A DNA stretch of 64,000 nt from Mycolicibacterium monacense (GTDB lineage: Bacteria > Actinomycetota > Actinomycetes > Mycobacteriales > Mycobacteriaceae), in contig NZ_AP022617.1 of the NCBI RefSeq assembly GCF_010731575.1, positions 620,001 to 684,000 of the forward strand, given 5' to 3'. This document shows, in pieces, positions 56,651 through 64,000 of this stretch; position 1 is the stretch's first letter; each line of letters begins with the position of its first letter. Below the pieces are notes generated by a model. It was not told the origin of the DNA. It saw only the letters and a program-made list of their open reading frames with translations, and did not search any database. Made by a program: the position numbers and the translations under genes.

Positions 56651-57916
56651 ATGGTTCTCATGACAGAACTCGCCGTGGAACTCGACGCTGATCGCGCCGG
56701 CTTCGGGCCCCGTCCCGACGTCGTGGAGGCGGCCCGCGCCGCCGGTGTGCCGGTGCTCGACGTCGTCGTACCGGTCTACAACGAGCAGGCCGCGCTGGCC
56801 GCGTCGGTGCGCCGCCTGCACCGGCATCTGCATGACCACTTCCCGTTCCCGGCCCGCATCACCATCGCCGACAACGCCAGCGTGGACGCCACCCCGCGGA
56901 TCGCCGCGCAGCTCGCCGCCGAACTGCCCGATGTGCGGGTGGTGCGGCTCGAGGAGAAGGGCCGCGGTCGTGCCCTGCACGCGGTCTGGTCGCAGTCCGA
57001 CGCACCGGTGCTGGCCTACATGGACGTCGACCTGTCCACCGATCTGGCCGCCCTCGCACCGCTGGTCGCCTCCCTGATCTCCGGGCACTCCGACCTAGCG
57101 ATCGGCACCCGGCTGAGCCGCGGTTCGCGCGTGGTGCGCGGCGCCAAGCGCGAGTTCATCTCGCGGTGCTACAACCTGATCCTGAAATCGACTCTGGCCG
57201 CTGGCTTTTCCGATGCCCAGTGCGGGTTCAAGGCGATTCGCGCCGACGTCGCCCGTCAGCTGCTGCCGTACGTCTCCGACACCGGATGGTTCTTCGACAC
57301 CGAACTGCTGGTCCTGGCCGAACGCAGCGGTCTGCGCATCCACGAGGTCCCGGTCGACTGGGTCGACGACCCCGACAGCCGCGTCGACATCGTCGCCACC
57401 GCGACCGCCGACCTCAAGGGAATCGGTCGACTGCTGCGCGGATTCGCGAACGGGTCGATCCCGGTGCAGTTGCTCGCCGACCAGTTGGCGCCGTCGCGGT
57501 CGGCGGCGGCACCCCGATCACTGCTGCGCCAGGCCGTCCGGTTCGGGGCGGTGGGTGTGGTGTCCACGCTGGCCTATCTACTGCTGTTCATGTTGACCCG
57601 CGGCTGGCTCGGCGCTCAGGCCGCCAACCTGATCGCGCTGGCGGTGACGGCGGTCGGCAACACGGCGGCCAACCGGCGCTTCACCTTCGGCGTCGCGGGT
57701 CGCCGCGGCGCCGCGCGCCACCACTTCGAAGGTTTCATCGTGTTCGCGATCGCGCTCGGCATCACCAGCGGGTCGTTGGCTCTGCTGCACTCCGTCTCCG
57801 CCGAACCGCACCGGTTGGTCGAACTCGGCGTCCTGGTGGCCGCCAACCTCGCCGCGACCGTCATGCGGTTCGTTCTGTTGCGCGGCTGGGTCTTCCACCC
57901 GCGGCGCACCCGCTGA
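56651..57916 (+). CDS. Polyprenyl-phosphate GT2 glycosyltransferase fused to a GtrA-like membrane domain
   Basis: 421 residues. Residues about 35-250 form a GT-A domain of the dolichol-phosphate-mannose-synthase type: VVVPVYNEQAAL, ADNASVDATP, MDVDLSTDL (nucleotide/metal DxD at about 125-129), LSRGSRVVRG and CGFKAIRAD. Residues about 293-415 form a four-helix GtrA-like domain (AVRFGAVGVVSTLAYLLLFMLT ... NLIALAVTAVGNTAANRRFTF). The fusion suggests that making the lipid-linked sugar and flipping it are coupled. It supplies the donor for the flanking GT39 enzymes. An ATG at 56660 is an alternative start. Confidence 0.9.
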   Translation: MVLMTELAVELDADRAGFGPRPDVVEAARAAGVPVLDVVVPVYNEQAALAASVRRLHRHLHDHFPFPARITIADNASVDATPRIAAQLAAELPDVRVVRLEEKGRGRALHAVWSQSDAPVLAYMDVDLSTDLAALAPLVASLISGHSDLAIGTRLSRGSRVVRGAKREFISRCYNLILKSTLAAGFSDAQCGFKAIRADVARQLLPYVSDTGWFFDTELLVLAERSGLRIHEVPVDWVDDPDSRVDIVATATADLKGIGRLLRGFANGSIPVQLLADQLAPSRSAAAPRSLLRQAVRFGAVGVVSTLAYLLLFMLTRGWLGAQAANLIALAVTAVGNTAANRRFTFGVAGRRGAARHHFEGFIVFAIALGITSGSLALLHSVSAEPHRLVELGVLVAANLAATVMRFVLLRGWVFHPRRTR

Positions 57917-57948
57917 ATTCACCTCCCACCGACATCGAGGACTCCCCA

Positions 57949-59817
57949 ATGACAGTGACCACCGAGGCACCACCGGCGGCGGCGCCCGCCACCTCCGGAG
58001 GCCGCGCGCGCTGGGAGCGGCCGGCGCTGCTCACCCTGCTCGCCGCCACCGCCGTGCTCTACCTGTGGGGGCTGGGCTCCTCGGGCTGGGCCAACGAATA
58101 CTACGCCGCGGCCGTGCAGGCCGGCACCCAGAACTGGACGGCCTGGCTGTTCGGGTCGCTGGACCCCGGCAACTCCATCACCGTCGACAAGCCACCGGCT
58201 TCGCTCTGGCTGATGGTGTTGTCCGCCAGGTTGTTCGGGTTCAGCGCGTTTGCGATGCTGTTACCGCAGGCGCTGATGGGTGTGGCGACGGTGGCGGTGC
58301 TGTTCGCCGCGGTGCGACGGGTCAGCGGTGCGGGCGCCGGGATGGTCGCCGGTGCGGTGATGGCTACGATGCCGGTGGCGGCGTTGATGTTCCGCTTCAA
58401 CAATCCCGACGCGCTGCTGGTGCTGCTGCTCGTCGTCGCCGCGTACTGCATGGTGCGGGCGATCGAGACCGCGAGTACGCGCTGGATGGTCCTCGTCGGC
58501 TGCGCGTTGGGGTTCGCGTTCCTCACCAAGATGCTGCAGGCCTTCCTCGTGATGCCCGGTCTGGCGCTGGCGTTCCTGGTGGCGGCGCCGGTGGCGTTGT
58601 GGCGGCGGATCGGCACGCTCGCCGTCGGCGCGGTGTCGATGGTGGTGTCGGCGGGATGGTTCATCGCTCTGGTCGAGGTGTGGCCGGCGTCGTCGCGTCC
58701 CTACATCGGCGGTTCGACCGACAACAGCCTGCTGCAGTTGGCCCTGGGCTACAACGGCATCCAGCGAATCGCCGGTGGCGGGGGACCGGGCGGCGGGCCC
58801 GGCGGCGGTCCGGGGGACGGACCGGGTCGCGGCGCGAATCTGTTCTTCGGCGGTGAGCCTGGGATCGGACGCCTGTTCGGGCATTCGATGGGTGTCGAGG
58901 CCTCGTGGCTCCTGCCCGCGGCGCTGATCGGCCTGGCCGCCGGCATCTGGTTCACCCGCCGCGCCGTGCGCACCGACGCGGTACGCGCGAGCCTGCTGCT
59001 GTGGGGCGGGTGGCTGCTGGTCACCGGCGTCGTGTTCAGTTTCATGGACGGCACGATCCACCCGTACTACACGGTGGCGCTGTCGCCCGCGGTGGCCGCG
59101 CTGGTCGGCATCGCGGTCGTGGAGTGCTGGCGCGGCAGGCGCTACCTTCAGCCCCGCCTCGCGCTGGCCGCGATGATGGCGGCGACGGGCGTCTGGGCGT
59201 TCGTGTTGCTCGTCCGCACCCCGGACTGGCTGCCGTGGCTGCGCTGGGTGGTGCTCGCGCTCGCGATTTTGGTCGCGGCGATCCTGGTGGTCGGTGCGCA
59301 CCGGCTGAAGCGGGCCGCGACAGCCGTCGTCGTCGCCGCGGCGCTGGCCGGCCTCGCCGCGCCCACCGCCTTCGCGGTCTACAACGTGGCGCACCCCGCG
59401 AGTGGTCCCGGCACCATGTCCGGTCCCGCACGCGGCGACGCCTTCGGAGGAATGCCACCGGGAGGCCCCCGCGGCGACCGGGACGACGCCGCCGTGGCGG
59501 AGCTGGTCCGAGGTGTCGACAGCCGTTGGGCGGCAGCCAGTGTCGGGTCGATGGGATCGGCGGGTCTGCAGTTGGACTCCGGGGCCTCGATCATGGCGAT
59601 CGGCGGGTTCACCGGCTCGGACGCCTCGCCGACACTCGCGCAGTTCCAGCAGTACGTCGCCGACGGTGATGTCCGGTATTTCATCGGCAGTGACAGGGGT
59701 GGTCCACCCGGCTTCGGGCGCGACGGCACCGCCGCGGAGATCACCGCGTGGGTGCAGGAGAACTTCACCCCCGTTCAGGTTGGTGGAGCGACCGTCTACG
59801 ACCTGCAATCCGGCTGA
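57949..59817 (+). CDS. GT39-family membrane glycosyltransferase, copy B
   Basis: 622 residues, the paralogue of copy A. Shared landmarks are SGWANEYYAAAVQAGTQNWTA, FRFNNPDALLVLLLVVAAYC, WPASSRPYIGGSTDNSLLQ and IGGFTGSDASPTLAQFQQYV. It differs by a Gly-rich insert (GGGGPGGGPGGGPGDGPGRG, about 280-300) and a shorter C-terminal end. The start ATG has GAGGA seven bases upstream. It is 32 bp after the GT2 gene. Two transferases around one donor synthase may use the same lipid-linked sugar on two acceptors. Confidence 0.88.
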   Translation: MTVTTEAPPAAAPATSGGRARWERPALLTLLAATAVLYLWGLGSSGWANEYYAAAVQAGTQNWTAWLFGSLDPGNSITVDKPPASLWLMVLSARLFGFSAFAMLLPQALMGVATVAVLFAAVRRVSGAGAGMVAGAVMATMPVAALMFRFNNPDALLVLLLVVAAYCMVRAIETASTRWMVLVGCALGFAFLTKMLQAFLVMPGLALAFLVAAPVALWRRIGTLAVGAVSMVVSAGWFIALVEVWPASSRPYIGGSTDNSLLQLALGYNGIQRIAGGGGPGGGPGGGPGDGPGRGANLFFGGEPGIGRLFGHSMGVEASWLLPAALIGLAAGIWFTRRAVRTDAVRASLLLWGGWLLVTGVVFSFMDGTIHPYYTVALSPAVAALVGIAVVECWRGRRYLQPRLALAAMMAATGVWAFVLLVRTPDWLPWLRWVVLALAILVAAILVVGAHRLKRAATAVVVAAALAGLAAPTAFAVYNVAHPASGPGTMSGPARGDAFGGMPPGGPRGDRDDAAVAELVRGVDSRWAAASVGSMGSAGLQLDSGASIMAIGGFTGSDASPTLAQFQQYVADGDVRYFIGSDRGGPPGFGRDGTAAEITAWVQENFTPVQVGGATVYDLQSG

Positions 59818-59849
59818 TTCTGACCGGTGTCACGAGCCACGGTTGTTGC

Positions 59850-59855
59850 TATGGT
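59850..59855 (+). promoter_or_regulatory. -10 element of a leaderless canA promoter
   Basis: TATGGT occupies -12 to -7 with the A of the canA ATG at 59862 exactly at +1. No ribosome-binding site is present. Confidence 0.55.
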
Positions 59856-59861
59856 CGCGCC

Positions 59862-60353
59862 ATGTCGGTCACCGATGAGTACCTGAAGAACAACGAGGAG
59901 TACGCGAAGACCTTCACCGGTCCGTTGCCGCTGCCACCGAGCAAGCACGTCGCGGTGGTGGCGTGCATGGACGCCAGGCTCGACGTCTACCGGGTCCTCG
60001 GCCTCGCCGACGGTGAAGCGCACGTCATCCGCAACGCGGGCGGTGTGGTCACCGACGACGAGATCCGATCGCTGGCGATCAGCCAGCGGCTGCTCGGGAC
60101 GAAGGAGATCATCCTCATCCACCACACCGACTGCGGCATGCTGACCTTCACCGACGACGAGTTCAAGAGGTCGATCCAGGACGAGACCGGCATCAAACCC
60201 GAGTGGGCGGCCGAGTCCTTCGGCGATCTGGAAGAGGATGTGCGGCAATCCATCCGGCGGATCGAGGCCAGCCCGTTCGTCACCAAGCACGAGTCGTTGC
60301 GCGGCTTTGTCTTCGACGTCGCGACGGGACGGCTGACCGAGGTGACGGTCTAG
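59862..60353 (+). CDS. canA: Beta-carbonic anhydrase CanA
   Basis: 163 residues, identical in length to Rv1284. The zinc site is Cys35-Asp37-Arg39 (ACMDARLD), His88 and Cys91 (HHTDCGM). It interconverts CO2 and bicarbonate in the cytoplasm. The C-terminal part (GDLEEDVRQSIRRIEASPFV) is typical of the short mycobacterial type. In M. tuberculosis it lies directly before cysD; here a 13E12 gene is inserted between the two. Confidence 0.95.
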   Translation: MSVTDEYLKNNEEYAKTFTGPLPLPPSKHVAVVACMDARLDVYRVLGLADGEAHVIRNAGGVVTDDEIRSLAISQRLLGTKEIILIHHTDCGMLTFTDDEFKRSIQDETGIKPEWAAESFGDLEEDVRQSIRRIEASPFVTKHESLRGFVFDVATGRLTEVTV

Positions 60354-60387
60354 ACCGCGGCGCCCCGACGATGTCATCGGAGTTCTG

Positions 60388-61917
60388 TCAGAACGGTGGC
60401 GGGTCGTCGCCGTAGTTGGGGTGCGGCGCGGGTGGCGGTGGGTCCGCGTTGGCTGCGTGGTCGGCCATCGCTCGTTCGCGTTCGGCTTTGACGCGGGCGG
60501 CGTTGTCGGCGGCGCGGGTGCGTCGTCGCTTGGGCATCTTCGCGGTGCGGTCGGGGTCGGGGGGCGGTTGTTCCAGCGGCGGTAACTCGGCGGTGGTGGT
60601 GTCCCATTCGGGGAAGAACAGCCGGCTGCCCGGCACCGTGGTGTGGCGCTTGCCGGTCGGGGTTGTCCAGGTCACCGTGCCGTCAGGTGATTGTTCGTCA
60701 TGCCAGCCGGCCCAGAACGTCTTTCCCAGGTGGTGGGTGCGGCATTTGCAGTTCAGGTTCGACGCGTGGGTGGGTCCGTACGGCCACGGGATGACATGGT
60801 CGATGTCGCAGCGCTCGGCGGGGACGTCGCAGCCGGGGAAGCGGCAGAACAGGTCGCGGGCGCGCACGAACGCGGCCAGCGTGGCCGAGGGCCGGTAGTG
60901 CGGTTCGGGGTCCGGGCCGGGTAGCCACAACGGTTTGATCGCCGCCCCGCCGCGGATCGCCTCGGCCAACGCCACGATCGGCAGGAGCTTCACCCCGGGC
61001 AGCAACGCCACCCCTGAATCCTGCGGGCACGGGACGGGTTCCGACCCGGCAGGTTCGGGCGTGGGGTCGGGCTCGGCGTGGTGTTGGTCTTCGGCGGCGA
61101 TCAGCTTCTGGGCCGCCTCGATTGCGGCCGGATCGGCGATCACCGAGATCACCACATTCGACTTCTCCGGCGCTGCTGCCGCGCATGCGGGGGAGCCGCA
61201 GCGGCACGGTAGATGGTCGTGGCCCTGGACGATGGCGCCCACCGCACACGAGCGCCGCTCACCCACGCTGCGCGGATCGTTGTCGCAGATCCCTTTGAGC
61301 AACGCGGTGATCCGCGCCGACAACGCCGCGGCGTCACAGCCCAGCAGCTGACCCCAGACCAACACCAACTCGTCGGGATCATCACCGGATCCGATATGGA
61401 AGTCGCGGGTCTTGATGGTCTCTTTGGCTCGGATCACCGCATCCCGGTCATACCGGTGGATCAGCGCATCGAGGGCACGGGTCAACCGCGCCTCCGACAA
61501 CGGCCCCCACCGCAACGCCGCCTCGGCCAGCGCCGTATCCACCAGCGCCAGTACCTGCTCGTCGTCGACCAGGCGGGTGCGCCAGCTGATCTCGGAGATC
61601 AACCGGGCGCTCAACCGGCCCTGCAGGTACAGCGCCGCGACCTTGGGCAACCGGTCACGCAGCGCGACCGCGATCCGCATCTGCCCCGACGCCCGCTTGT
61701 GGCCGATGTTCAACACCGCCCCGACCTCGGAGGCGGCCGCAGCCCACGAGTCATACACCCACCCGTCGCACTCCTCGTCACAGGTCACCGTCAGATGCAC
61801 CAGCTCCGCGATCGCGGCCAACTTCCGCGCCCCGGCCTGCGCCTCCTCACGCGCGGACTGCTCGATCGCAGCAAGAAGCGCGGACTCCTCCAGCCCCGCA
61901 AACACCGTATCGAACAT
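60388..61917 (-). CDS. 13E12-repeat family DUF222/HNH endonuclease protein
   Basis: 509 residues. The N-terminal DUF222 region (FAGLEESALLAAIEQSAREEAQAGARK ... ERMRIA-like GQMRIAVALRDRLP) leads to a C-terminal HNH nuclease: RARDLFCRFPGCDVPAERCDIDHVIPWPYGPTHASNLNCKCRTHHLGK, with the two zinc CxxC pairs and the catalytic HV/His residues complete. Between them is an acidic linker. These mycobacterial 13E12 proteins occur in many copies per genome and serve as phage or element insertion sites; the function is unknown. It interrupts the canA-cysD order. The ATG at 61917 is favoured over the longer open frame. The C-terminus is Pro-rich. Confidence 0.88.
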   Translation of the reverse strand: MFDTVFAGLEESALLAAIEQSAREEAQAGARKLAAIAELVHLTVTCDEECDGWVYDSWAAAASEVGAVLNIGHKRASGQMRIAVALRDRLPKVAALYLQGRLSARLISEISWRTRLVDDEQVLALVDTALAEAALRWGPLSEARLTRALDALIHRYDRDAVIRAKETIKTRDFHIGSGDDPDELVLVWGQLLGCDAAALSARITALLKGICDNDPRSVGERRSCAVGAIVQGHDHLPCRCGSPACAAAAPEKSNVVISVIADPAAIEAAQKLIAAEDQHHAEPDPTPEPAGSEPVPCPQDSGVALLPGVKLLPIVALAEAIRGGAAIKPLWLPGPDPEPHYRPSATLAAFVRARDLFCRFPGCDVPAERCDIDHVIPWPYGPTHASNLNCKCRTHHLGKTFWAGWHDEQSPDGTVTWTTPTGKRHTTVPGSRLFFPEWDTTTAELPPLEQPPPDPDRTAKMPKRRRTRAADNAARVKAERERAMADHAANADPPPPAPHPNYGDDPPPF

Positions 61918-61981
61918 GCGTTCGACTCTACCGCGACGGGGTGACAATCTCCGCGTTGCTGGGGCGTGCGCTCGGGCCGCC

Positions 61982-62029
61982 TTGACACCGCCATCGTCTC
62001 GCCGGTAATTTTCGGTAATCCGCGTAAAT
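61982..62029 (+). promoter_or_regulatory. cysDN promoter with 10-bp phased CGGTAAT repeats
   Basis: TTGACA (61982-61987) and TAATTT (62006-62011) are 18 bases apart, a strong sigma-A-type promoter. Over and after the -10 lie CGGTAAT (62003), CGGTAAT (62013) and CGTAAAT (62023), each 10 bp apart and so on one face of the helix. They look like an iterated operator, probably for a sulfur-status regulator. Confidence 0.55.
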
Positions 62030-62062
62030 CTGGCAAGATCAACCAACTTAACGAGGAATCCG

Positions 62063-62992
62063 ATGACAGCCGCTCATGTAGCCGCTCCGGAGCCGGGCCA
62101 ATACGAGCTGAGCCATCTGCGCCTGCTCGAGGCCGAAGCCATCCACATCATCCGCGAGGTCGCCGCCGAATTCGAGCGTCCGGTGCTGCTGTTCTCCGGC
62201 GGCAAGGACTCGATCGTCATGCTGCATCTGGCGATCAAGGCCTTCGCGCCGGCCCGTCTGCCGTTCCCGGTCATGCACGTCGACACCGGCCACAACTTCG
62301 ACGAGGTCATCGCCACGCGCGACCGCCTGGTCGCCGAAAACGGCGTCCGCCTGGTCGTCGCCTCGGTGCAGGAGGACATCGACGCGGGCCGCGTGGTCGA
62401 CAACGGGCCCTCGCGCAACTCGCTGCAGACCGTCACGCTGTTGCGCGCCATCCGCGAGAACCGCTTCGACGCCGCGTTCGGCGGCGCTCGCCGCGACGAG
62501 GAGAAGGCCCGCGCCAAGGAGCGGGTGTTCAGCTTCCGCGACGAGTTCGGCCAGTGGGATCCGAAGGCGCAGCGGCCGGAGCTGTGGAACATCTACAACG
62601 GCAGGCACCGCAAGGGTGAGCACATCCGGGTGTTCCCGCTGTCCAACTGGACCGAGTACGACATCTGGGCCTACATCGGCGCCGAGGGCATCACGCTGCC
62701 GGGGATCTACTACGCGCACACCCGTCCGGTGTTCCAGCGCGACGGGATGCTGCTGGCCGTGCACCCGTACATGCAGCCGCGCGACGACGAAGAGGTCTTC
62801 GAGACCAGCGTGCGGTTCCGCACCGTCGGCGACGTCACCTGCACCGGGTGCGTCGAATCGACCGCGTCGACGGTGGAGGACATCATCGCCGAGACCGCGG
62901 TGTCGCGGCTGACCGAGCGCGGTGCGACGCGCGCCGACGACCGCATCTCCGAGGCCGGGATGGAAGACCGTAAGCGCGAGGGGTACTTCTGA
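62063..62992 (+). CDS. cysD: Sulfate adenylyltransferase small subunit CysD
   Basis: 309 residues. The PP-loop is SGGKDS (45-50), and [31 protein letters not shown] and [10 protein letters not shown] are signatures of CysD. It makes adenosine 5'-phosphosulfate from ATP and sulfate, driven by the GTPase CysN. A GAGGA site lies six bases before the ATG. It shares one base with cysN (TGATG). The upstream region is an isolated promoter with phased repeats, so the operon starts here. Equivalent of Rv1285. Confidence 0.95.
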   Translation: MTAAHVAAPEPGQYELSHLRLLEAEAIHIIREVAAEFERPVLLFSGGKDSIVMLHLAIKAFAPARLPFPVMHVDTGHNFDEVIATRDRLVAENGVRLVVASVQEDIDAGRVVDNGPSRNSLQTVTLLRAIRENRFDAAFGGARRDEEKARAKERVFSFRDEFGQWDPKAQRPELWNIYNGRHRKGEHIRVFPLSNWTEYDIWAYIGAEGITLPGIYYAHTRPVFQRDGMLLAVHPYMQPRDDEEVFETSVRFRTVGDVTCTGCVESTASTVEDIIAETAVSRLTERGATRADDRISEAGMEDRKREGYF

Positions 62993-64000
62993 TGACGCAA
63001 ACCACCACGCTGCTCCGCATCGCCACCGCCGGGTCCGTCGACGACGGTAAGTCGACGCTGATCGGCCGGCTGCTCTACGACTCCAAGGCCGTCATGGAGG
63101 ATCAGCTCGCCGCCGTCGAGCGCACCTCCAAGGAACGCGGTAACGACTACACCGACCTCGCACTGGTGACCGACGGCCTGCGTTCCGAGCGGGAACAGGG
63201 CATCACGATCGACGTGGCCTACCGCTACTTCGCCACGGCCAAGCGGAAATTCATCATCGCCGACACCCCCGGCCACCTGCAGTACACGCGCAACATGGTG
63301 ACCGGCACGTCGACCGCGCAGCTGGCGATCGTCCTCGTCGACGCCCGCCACGGGCTGCTCGAACAGTCGCGTAGGCATGCGTTCCTGGCGTCGCTTCTCG
63401 GCGTGCAGCACATCGTGCTCGCGGTCAACAAGATGGACCTGATCGACTGGAATCAGGAGAAGTTCAACGACATCCGCGACGAGTTCCACGCCTTCGCCGC
63501 ACGTCTGGACATCCACGACGTCACCACCATCCCGATGTCGGCGCTGCTCGGGGACAACGTCGTCACCAAATCGGACAAGGCCCCGTGGTACGACGGGCCC
63601 GCGCTGCTGAGCCACCTCGAAGAGGTCTACATCGCCGGCGACCGCAACCTCACCGACGTCCGCTTCCCGGTGCAGTACGTCATCCGCCCGCAGACCCGCG
63701 ACCACGCCGACCACCGCAGCTACGCCGGCACCGTTGCGAGCGGCGTGATGCGCGTCGGCGACGAGATCGTCGTGCTGCCCAGCGGTAAGACCAGCAGTAT
63801 CACCGCGATCGACTCGCCGACCGGTCCGGTCGGCGAGGCGTTCCCGCCGATGGCGGTGTCGGTCAGCCTGGCCGACGACATCGACATCAGCCGCGGCGAC
63901 GTGATCGCCCGCGTCCACAACCAGCCGCACGTGTCCAACGAGTTCGACGCGACCGTCTGCTGGATGGCCGACGCCTCGGCGCTCGAACCCGGCCGCGAAT
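62992..64000 (+). CDS. cysN: Sulfate adenylyltransferase GTPase subunit CysN (CysN/C type), C-terminus beyond window
   Basis: The first 336 codons are present; the frame is open to the window edge. G-domain motifs are complete: GSVDDGKST (14-22), the switch region [19 protein letters not shown] and NKMDLID. The domain 2 barrel ([22 protein letters not shown]) follows. In M. tuberculosis the full protein (Rv1286, about 614 aa) is fused to the APS kinase CysC; whether the kinase is present here cannot be seen. The ATG overlaps the cysD stop. Confidence 0.93.
   Translation, partial: MTQTTTLLRIATAGSVDDGKSTLIGRLLYDSKAVMEDQLAAVERTSKERGNDYTDLALVTDGLRSEREQGITIDVAYRYFATAKRKFIIADTPGHLQYTRNMVTGTSTAQLAIVLVDARHGLLEQSRRHAFLASLLGVQHIVLAVNKMDLIDWNQEKFNDIRDEFHAFAARLDIHDVTTIPMSALLGDNVVTKSDKAPWYDGPALLSHLEEVYIAGDRNLTDVRFPVQYVIRPQTRDHADHRSYAGTVASGVMRVGDEIVVLPSGKTSSITAIDSPTGPVGEAFPPMAVSVSLADDIDISRGDVIARVHNQPHVSNEFDATVCWMADASALEPGRE

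Noticed and set aside
58261..59808. 515-codon minus-strand open frame opposite GT39-B
   Set aside because: It is the shadow of a real membrane-protein gene; the translation is rich in Arg, His and Asp with no fold features.

Overview
The window is GC-rich DNA from a mycobacterium, most likely a rapid-growing, environmental Mycolicibacterium-type species. The main evidence is gene order. From memory of the M. tuberculosis map, the window follows Rv1250, Rv1251c, lprE (Rv1252c), deaD (Rv1253), Rv1254, Rv1255c, cyp130 (Rv1256c), Rv1257c, tap (Rv1258c), udgB (Rv1259), Rv1261c, Rv1262c and Rv1264. After a break it resumes with Rv1272c-Rv1273c, lprB, lprC, Rv1276c-Rv1278, oppA/D/C/B (Rv1280c-Rv1283c), canA (Rv1284), cysD and cysN (Rv1285-Rv1286). 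DUF732 and DUF3558-type exported proteins, a 13E12 HNH protein, an IdeR box and many leaderless promoters fit the same assignment. No tRNA, rRNA, CRISPR array, IS element or phage gene was seen.

Layout. 1-4142: end of an unknown gene, two drug-type MFS exporters and a small exported DUF732 protein. 4291-11240: a three-module nuclease/helicase, lipoprotein LprE, RNA helicase DeaD and an acyltransferase. 11288-14545: an iron-regulated siderophore-interacting flavoprotein and an arylsulfatase, both absent from this spot in M. tuberculosis. 14502-20160: TetR/CYP130, a GlcD-type oxidase, a divergent DUF3237/HxlR pair and the Tap exporter. 20204-26609: UdgB, an LLM oxidoreductase, a Ddn-like protein, a HIT protein, a VOC/AraC pair, a second UDG-superfamily glycosylase and a pH-sensing-type adenylyl cyclase.

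26613-35223 is accessory DNA relative to M. tuberculosis: a copper ATPase with its HMA chaperone and a CsoR-like operator, an acyl-CoA ligase overlapping an AIM24 protein, a lipoprotein, a small possible DNA-binding protein and a molybdopterin oxidoreductase. 35241-38887 is an asymmetric ABC exporter pair. 38974-45281 holds lprB/lprC, a SixA-like phosphatase, an SbcD/SbcC-like (YhaO/YhaN-like) nuclease-ATPase pair and a histone-H1-like lysine-rich protein. 45295-51983 holds an SfnB/DszC-like flavoprotein and the oppBCDA oligopeptide importer.

52047-59817 is the most system-like accessory block: a two-component system, two paralogous GT39 sugar transferases and a GT2-GtrA fusion, with the same TCACAGC-N4-GCATAG box in front of the regulator and in front of the GT2 gene. 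A small divergent membrane protein shares the Gly/Pro-rich composition of the transferases. I read it as a self-regulated polyprenyl-phosphate-sugar pathway modifying the cell envelope. 59862-64000 holds carbonic anhydrase, an inserted 13E12 HNH protein and the sulfate-activation genes cysD and cysN (cut by the window end).

No stretch longer than about 300 bases lacks a gene. The largest non-coding gap is 24720-24945, which holds a degenerate copy of the palindrome found at 24401-24462. Locus-tag equivalences come from memory of gene order and protein sequence, not from a search.
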